Shown here: in pieces, positions 60,381 through 64,000 of the stretch | How the letters are laid out: each line of letters starts with the position of its first letter | How positions within the stretch are numbered: position 1 is the stretch's first letter | NCBI RefSeq assembly: GCF_028692895.1 | Contig: NZ_JAQUWN010000013.1 | Location: forward strand, 1 to 64,000 | DNA: 64,000 bases | Source: Pseudodesulfovibrio sp. | GTDB taxonomy: Bacteria; Desulfobacterota; Desulfovibrionia; Desulfovibrionales; Desulfovibrionaceae | Direction: 5' to 3' | Made by a program: the position numbers and the translations under genes | The notes under the pieces: generated by a model | What the model was told of the DNA's origin: nothing | Databases searched by the model: none | The model's input: only the letters and a program-made list of their open reading frames with translations

Positions 60381-60408
60381 GGCCCGGCGGACGCGCGTCC
60401 GCCGGGCC
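60381..60408 (+). terminator. Terminator after thiC
   Basis: GGCCCGGCGGAC and GTCCGCCGGGCC form a perfect 12-base stem around GCGC. The following bases are TCTTGC, so it is a strong hairpin with a weak U-tract. It can also serve the convergent zinc-ribbon gene. Confidence 0.7.
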
Positions 60409-60432
60409 TCTTGCGCTTCGGAGCCGGGGGCG

Positions 60433-60951
60433 TCACAGGCCGGGCGCGCCGCCCTGGCAGAAGGGACATTTGCGCTGGAATACGTCAGTCCCGTTGGCTT
60501 TGTACCGCTTGCGGCACTTGAGGCATTCCAGCTCATATGCCAGGGCGTTGTGGTCGGTTCCGCTTTCTCCGGTTGCCCCGTGGTTCAACTGGTTGTTTCG
60601 GTTGATGTATCCGGCGCGGGTGGTCCGTCCTTCGCCCGTGCGGTAGCGGCTGGCCTTGGTGAAGAGCCGCCGGTCCTGGCGCACCGGGATGTTCTGCGAG
60701 TCCAGTTGGAAACCGTTGGCCTCCATGATCTGGCGGATCATGTGTCCGATCATCTGCTTGACGCGGTCGGGCCGCACGTCGTCGCCGAAGCTTTCCACGA
60801 GGACGCGCGCCACCGCCTCGGCGGCGGGCTTGCCCAGGTCGACAGCCGTCTCCATGCGGATGACGTTTTCCCTGTCGCAGAGAAACGCCCACAGCCGTTT
60901 TCCCAGGGGCGTCCCCGCGATGTCCGCAAATTTCCAGGCTTGATACTCCAT
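60433..60951 (-). CDS. Hypothetical protein with C-terminal zinc ribbon
   Basis: A 172-residue protein, starting MEYQAWKFADIAGTPLGKRL. The helical N-terminal two-thirds have no motif I recognise. The C-terminus is a zinc ribbon, CLKCRKRYK then CPFCQGG, as in transcription- or ribosome-associated small proteins. The start at 60951 has only a weak GAG site. The promoter side contains five ATAMCCKGT-like motifs. It is convergent with thiC. The function is unknown. Confidence 0.72.
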   Translation of the reverse strand: MEYQAWKFADIAGTPLGKRLWAFLCDRENVIRMETAVDLGKPAAEAVARVLVESFGDDVRPDRVKQMIGHMIRQIMEANGFQLDSQNIPVRQDRRLFTKASRYRTGEGRTTRAGYINRNNQLNHGATGESGTDHNALAYELECLKCRKRYKANGTDVFQRKCPFCQGGAPGL

Positions 60952-60964
60952 CGTTTTTTTCTCA

Positions 60965-61041
60965 TATACCGGTTTAATATAACCTGTCATAACCGGCACG
61001 GATGTGAGTGTCAATGCTTTAACAGGTATTATTATACCTGT
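60965..61041. promoter_or_regulatory. Cluster of repeated ATAMCCKGT motifs
   Basis: Five related elements lie in 77 bases: TATACCGGT (60965), TATAACCTGT (60978), CATAACCGGC (60988) in one orientation, then an inverted ACAGGTAT (61022-61029) facing ATACCTGT (61034-61041), forming an eight-base palindrome. The cluster ends 14 bases before the 60951 gene start and looks like an operator array. Confidence 0.5.
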
Positions 61042-61159
61042 CTAAAATGCGAGTAAGCTAATGTGGCATGGCGTGGATGGTGTCCGGTGAAGCGGCCGTA
61101 TGCTGCGGGTGGGGTTTCGAGAAACGGCGGATGGCGCGCCAGGAGGCAGCGGATGAGGT

Positions 61160-61270
61160 GCCGAGGATGCGGCGAATGATGTGCCGAGGTGCGGCGGGTG
61201 GATTGCCGAGGTGCGGCGGGTGGATTGCCGAGGTGCGGCGGGTGGAGTGCCGAGGTGCGGCGGGTGGGGT
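61160..61270. repeat. 22-bp tandem repeat (minisatellite), four copies plus a degenerate one
   Basis: The unit GCCGAGGTGCGGCGGGTGGA plus two variable bases recurs at 61183, 61205, 61227 and 61249 with exactly 22-base spacing; a degenerate 23-base copy starts at 61160. Being 22 bases, it is not a codon multiple. Open frames across it are arginine/histidine/proline-rich and have no support. There are no spacers, so it is not CRISPR. Confidence 0.85.
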
Positions 61271-61299
61271 GTTGTGTCTGGGCCGATTCGGGGAGGCGG

Positions 61300-62367
61300 T
61301 CAGCGCTTGCGGCCGCAGACCGCGAATACCGGGTCGCTGACGCCGCGCGTCTCCAGGAAGCGGGGATCGTCACGGTCGCGCCAGTCGTTGCGGATGCTGA
61401 CGGTCCGGGCGTCGCGGTCCAGCCCGGCGCGGTGCAGGTATTCCAGGACTAGGCCCATTCGTTCGAAGGCGTGCAGGTCGGTCCAGCCGTGGATGACCTG
61501 GGCGGGGTCCCAGCGGTCTGTGAAGAAGACGGCCACCGGAGCGCCGGACGGCAGACGGTCGGCCACTGTGCGGAGCAGGGCGTCGGGCTCGGCGGCGTAT
61601 TCCAGGACCTGGACGGCTGCGGCCGCCTCGAAGTCCCCGGACGGGACAGGCCCGCAGGGGGAGACGTCGAGCACGCGTATGCCGGGCTGGAGGAAGCGGG
61701 CGCGCAAGGCGGCGATGTTCTCCCGAGCCCTGGCGTCCGGCGCGGGAGGGGCCGGGGGCGCGTCGTCCGCGCACTGGCGGTCAAAGAAGCCGGGCAGGAA
61801 GAAGTCGGTCGGTCGGCCCTCGTGCCGGGCCTGCATGCCCGGTCCCCAGTCGCAGGTGGCCTCGCGCCAGTGGGTGATGGAGCCGTAGGTCCCGACGTCC
61901 CGCTTTTCCAGGTACTGGATGCGCGCCTCGAAGGTGACGGGGATCAGGGCCAGGGGGTGGTTCAGGTCGGCTGTGAACCCGTCGGCCGCGAGCTCGGTGA
62001 GGCGGAAGGGCGTCAGGGTGTCGGGATAGACGTCGAGCAGGCCGTCGATGTGCCCCTGGGGATAGAACCGGCCCACGCGCGGGACGATGGGCTCGGCGCG
62101 GATGGTCTTCTTGCGCAGCCGGTCCATGGGCAGGCGGAGGACCTTGCTCTCGCGGAAGCGGGGAATGCACAGCCTCGGCTCGTAGGTCAGGGTGACGGAT
62201 TCGCCCGCCGTCTTGCCTTCCAGGGCCTCGCGCATGCCGCGCGGAAAGATGTCGTTGACCGGGTTGAACCGCCGTCCGATGAACCGCTCCTCGTGGCGCG
62301 CGCCGTTCTTCTCCCAGGTGACGGAGAACTCCAGGGCGCCGATGGTGTCGTTGCCGAAGCGAAGCAT
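61300..62367 (-). CDS. FKBP-like/methyltransferase-like fusion protein
   Basis: A 355-residue protein. The first 100 residues (NDTIGALEFSVTWEKNGARH, DIFPRGMREALEGKTAGESV) resemble SlyD/FKBP-type peptidyl-prolyl isomerases. A middle region of unclear type (THWREATCDWGPGMQA) follows, then a C-terminal part with a degenerate SAM motif I, IRVLDVSPCGPVPSG, and VLEYAAEPDALLRTVADRLP resembling type-11 methyltransferases. The glycine-rich loop is poor, so activity is doubtful. The start at 62367 is approximate and no strong ribosome site is seen. It is 20 bases after the solute-binding gene and probably in its operon. Confidence 0.7.
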   Translation of the reverse strand: MLRFGNDTIGALEFSVTWEKNGARHEERFIGRRFNPVNDIFPRGMREALEGKTAGESVTLTYEPRLCIPRFRESKVLRLPMDRLRKKTIRAEPIVPRVGRFYPQGHIDGLLDVYPDTLTPFRLTELAADGFTADLNHPLALIPVTFEARIQYLEKRDVGTYGSITHWREATCDWGPGMQARHEGRPTDFFLPGFFDRQCADDAPPAPPAPDARARENIAALRARFLQPGIRVLDVSPCGPVPSGDFEAAAAVQVLEYAAEPDALLRTVADRLPSGAPVAVFFTDRWDPAQVIHGWTDLHAFERMGLVLEYLHRAGLDRDARTVSIRNDWRDRDDPRFLETRGVSDPVFAVCGRKR

Positions 62368-62387
62368 GGGGAGAGCTCGGGCGGTCC

Positions 62388-63131
62388 CTAGTAGAGGGTC
62401 ATGTCCGGGCAGGCGTATCCCCACTTGGTGTAGATGGGCTGGAGCCTCCCTTCCCTAAAGAGGCGGAGCATGCCTTCCTCGTACATCTTTTTGATTCGCT
62501 GCGCCCTCAGGGTGGAGCTGAAGAGGGGAAAGTAGGCCCGGCGTCCCACCTGCCGGGTCGTGAATTCGCTTTCTACATAAGGAATGGTGTTTTCGCCGAG
62601 GGCTTCCCGGATCAGGGCGAGGTCGTCCACGTAGAAGTCCGCGCGGTCCAGCAGGATCATGGACACGGCCTGGGCGCCGGTCATCATCTCGCGGAGATTG
62701 ACCGGGACGGGGAAATTGGCGGACGAGTAGTAGCCGGGCTGGACCAGAATCTCCTTTCCCCACAGGCTTTGCAACCCCTTCCAACGGCCGATGCGCTTTT
62801 TGTTGAAAAAGGCGTAGAAGTCGTTGCTGTACAGGGGGTAGCGGGCCAGCACCAGCGGGGGGCGGACCACGTCGTCGCAGGTCATCATGTCGGTCGCGCC
62901 CGCCTTGACCAGTTCCACGGCCCGTGCGGAGGTGGCGTATTCGTGGCGGACGGTGACGTGGTAGAGGGCGAAGACCTCGCGCAGGACCTCGTGATAGAGG
63001 CCTGTGCCGTCCTGGTTGGTGAAGGTGTCCCAGGCCGGACTGGTGGTGATGACTTCCGCAATATCCGCCGCCGATGCCGCCGAGGGGAGCAGCAACAGCA
63101 GAACAATAGGATACCATTGGCGAAATCTCAT
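62388..63131 (-). CDS. Family-3 extracellular solute-binding protein
   Basis: A 247-residue secreted protein with a signal peptide (WYPIVLLLLLPSAASA). The mature part (AEVITTSPAWDTFTNQDGTGLYHEVL, GATDMMTCDD, LDRADFYVDDLALIREAL) has the SBP_bac_3 type II periplasmic binding fold; with no adjacent permease it may feed a distant ABC transporter or act as a sensor input. AAAGGACATCCG precedes the ATG. Confidence 0.85.
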   Translation of the reverse strand: MRFRQWYPIVLLLLLPSAASAADIAEVITTSPAWDTFTNQDGTGLYHEVLREVFALYHVTVRHEYATSARAVELVKAGATDMMTCDDVVRPPLVLARYPLYSNDFYAFFNKKRIGRWKGLQSLWGKEILVQPGYYSSANFPVPVNLREMMTGAQAVSMILLDRADFYVDDLALIREALGENTIPYVESEFTTRQVGRRAYFPLFSSTLRAQRIKKMYEEGMLRLFREGRLQPIYTKWGYACPDMTLY

Positions 63132-63268
63132 CGGATGTCCTTTGGGCGGGATAAGAGGTCCCAGGGCGATGACGGGGCTTTTAAAACAAATCGGATGGAG
63201 CGTCCAGAAAGTTTACGTAATTATAACCATTGTGCTGTAACGGGAGCGGTCGGTTTTGCGAAGGTGCG

Positions 63269-63300
63269 GGAAACGACGCCCGCCCGGGCGGGCGTCGTTT
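63269..63300 (-). terminator. Perfect palindromic terminator downstream of the FmdE-family gene
   Basis: GAAACGACGCCCGCCC and GGGCGGGCGTCGTTTC are 16-base perfect complements with no separate loop (the centre must open by a few pairs). On the minus strand it is 12 bases after the FmdE gene stop. There is no long T-run, only TTTC. Confidence 0.72.
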
Positions 63301-63312
63301 CGGTGTGGCGGG

Positions 63313-64000
63313 TCAGTGGGCCAGGGCGGCCGCGTAGGGATCGGCTCCGGCCGAGGCAACGTTGTCGGCCAGGGCGGCTGGGCCGGAGAAACGGCGCAGG
63401 TCCTTGATGCAGGCCAGCTTGTCTCTCAACGGCATCTGCGCGAGCTTCCAAGACATTTTTACGCGCGAGATGAAGAAGAGCGGATTCTTCTTCCCACCGG
63501 GCGGAGTGCGGTCCGCGTTGCTCACGCCGGTGAAGGATTCGGATTTATCCCAGTCGAAGCCGAGGAACACGCCGTCGCAGACGTCCTTCTTCTTGTTGAC
63601 GCGCATGGCGATGAGGGTGGGGGCCACACCGTCCTTGGCCATCTTCTCCGCCTTGTCGGGCACGAGCATGGCGTAAGCGCCGTGCTTGCCCATGGTGGCG
63701 CCGTAGGCGGACTGGAGGGCGTCCATGGCGCAGATGGGCGGCGCGCCCACGAAGACGTAGCCGTCACCGGGACCCAGCGGCAGGTGTTGGTCGAGGTAGG
63801 CCTTGGCCAGGAACCCGGCGTTCAGGCCGGGGCAGAAGTGGTCGTGCAGTTCCGCACCCTTGAGCATGGGCCAGGGCGCGCCCGCCGCCCAGGAAAGGGA
63901 GATGGAGGCCACGGAGAACAGGCGGGAGCCGATGAGTCCCTTGGCCGCCGAGGCCCAGGCCTCGGGGACGAAGAGGCTGTCGGGCGAGAGGTTCAGCGCC
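63313..64000 (-). CDS. FmdE-family protein, N-terminus beyond the window
   Basis: At least 228 residues, cut by the right edge; the frame is open to 64000 with no start codon required. The motif GAELHDHFCPGLNAGFLAK is that of the FmdE domain (formylmethanofuran dehydrogenase subunit E family), which binds metal through His/Cys. AGAPPICAMDALQSAYGATMGK is also typical. Members in sulfate reducers lack methanogenesis and have unknown roles, perhaps in molybdenum/tungsten enzyme or haem contexts. The start and N-terminal signal cannot be judged here. Confidence 0.82.
   Translation of the reverse strand, partial: ALNLSPDSLFVPEAWASAAKGLIGSRLFSVASISLSWAAGAPWPMLKGAELHDHFCPGLNAGFLAKAYLDQHLPLGPGDGYVFVGAPPICAMDALQSAYGATMGKHGAYAMLVPDKAEKMAKDGVAPTLIAMRVNKKKDVCDGVFLGFDWDKSESFTGVSNADRTPPGGKKNPLFFISRVKMSWKLAQMPLRDKLACIKDLRRFSGPAALADNVASAGADPYAAALAH

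Noticed and set aside
61160-61270. CRISPR array
   Set aside because: The 22-base units are directly abutting with no unique spacers and no cas genes are near.
61032-61373. A 113-codon His/Pro/Arg-rich frame across the 22-bp repeat
   Set aside because: The repeat period is not a multiple of three, so the repeated protein would change frame with each copy; no ribosome site.

Overview
The window is about 64 kb of GC-rich, gene-dense bacterial chromosome. The gene content fits a Desulfovibrionaceae-type sulfate reducer (Desulfovibrio/Pseudodesulfovibrio): a Desulfovibrio-style outer-membrane porin, a very large NAD-type glutamate dehydrogenase, bacteriohemerythrin, a UbiX/UbiD pair, a short-form ThiC, a rhodanese-ferritin fusion and a PaaK ligase. 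This assignment comes from protein character only. No 16S rRNA or other taxonomic marker was compared. The window is mostly core chromosome. The only hints of mobile or fast-changing DNA are a lower-GC left edge with a large hairpin and a truncated gene start, and a 22-bp tandem repeat near 61.2 kb.

Left part (0-24 kb): an ECF-type ATPase/T-component pair without a visible substrate-binding partner; a rhodanese-ferritin protein; a DMT exporter; tlyA and thrC (minus strand, with a terminator-like hairpin in the thrC leader); an APC permease; a patatin; an SNF symporter with a 31-residue MetS-like partner. Next comes a minus-strand cluster rpsF-rpsR-rplI-dnaB-paaK-DUF456 behind a good sigma70 promoter, then hisD-purC with a 51-residue membrane peptide. 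A porin and uvrC are divergent across a region with two adjacent palindromes. UPF0173, ubiX, tRNA-Arg(CCG) and small secreted, hemerythrin and Cys-rich proteins follow.

Middle part (24-43 kb): ubiD; CheV with a lone HPt protein; the giant glutamate dehydrogenase; tpx behind a Fur-like box; an ArsR/SmtB repressor and an SO_0444-type metal permease with candidate operators at both; and a six-gene run of NitT/TauT-type ABC transporter, PhoH (apparently starting at CTG), YbeY (with an acidic insertion) and a two-TM protein ending in an AlbA_2/Schlafen-like domain. argF-argG-argH follow.

Right part (43-64 kb): ftsH-folP-cdaA-ybbR-glmM links membrane proteolysis and folate synthesis to the cyclic-di-AMP/cell-wall-precursor module best known from Firmicutes. 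galU, a secreted protein, priA, a Skp-like chaperone and an SH3/proline-rich secreted protein come next. A TPP riboswitch with its own terminator then controls thiSGHFEC. The end holds a zinc-ribbon protein behind a cluster of repeated ATAMCCKGT motifs, the tandem repeat, an FKBP-like/methyltransferase-like fusion, a family-3 solute-binding protein and a right-truncated FmdE-family protein.

Start codons were chosen by Shine-Dalgarno spacing and family length. Several differ from the longest open frame because that frame runs upstream into non-coding sequence or a neighbouring gene.
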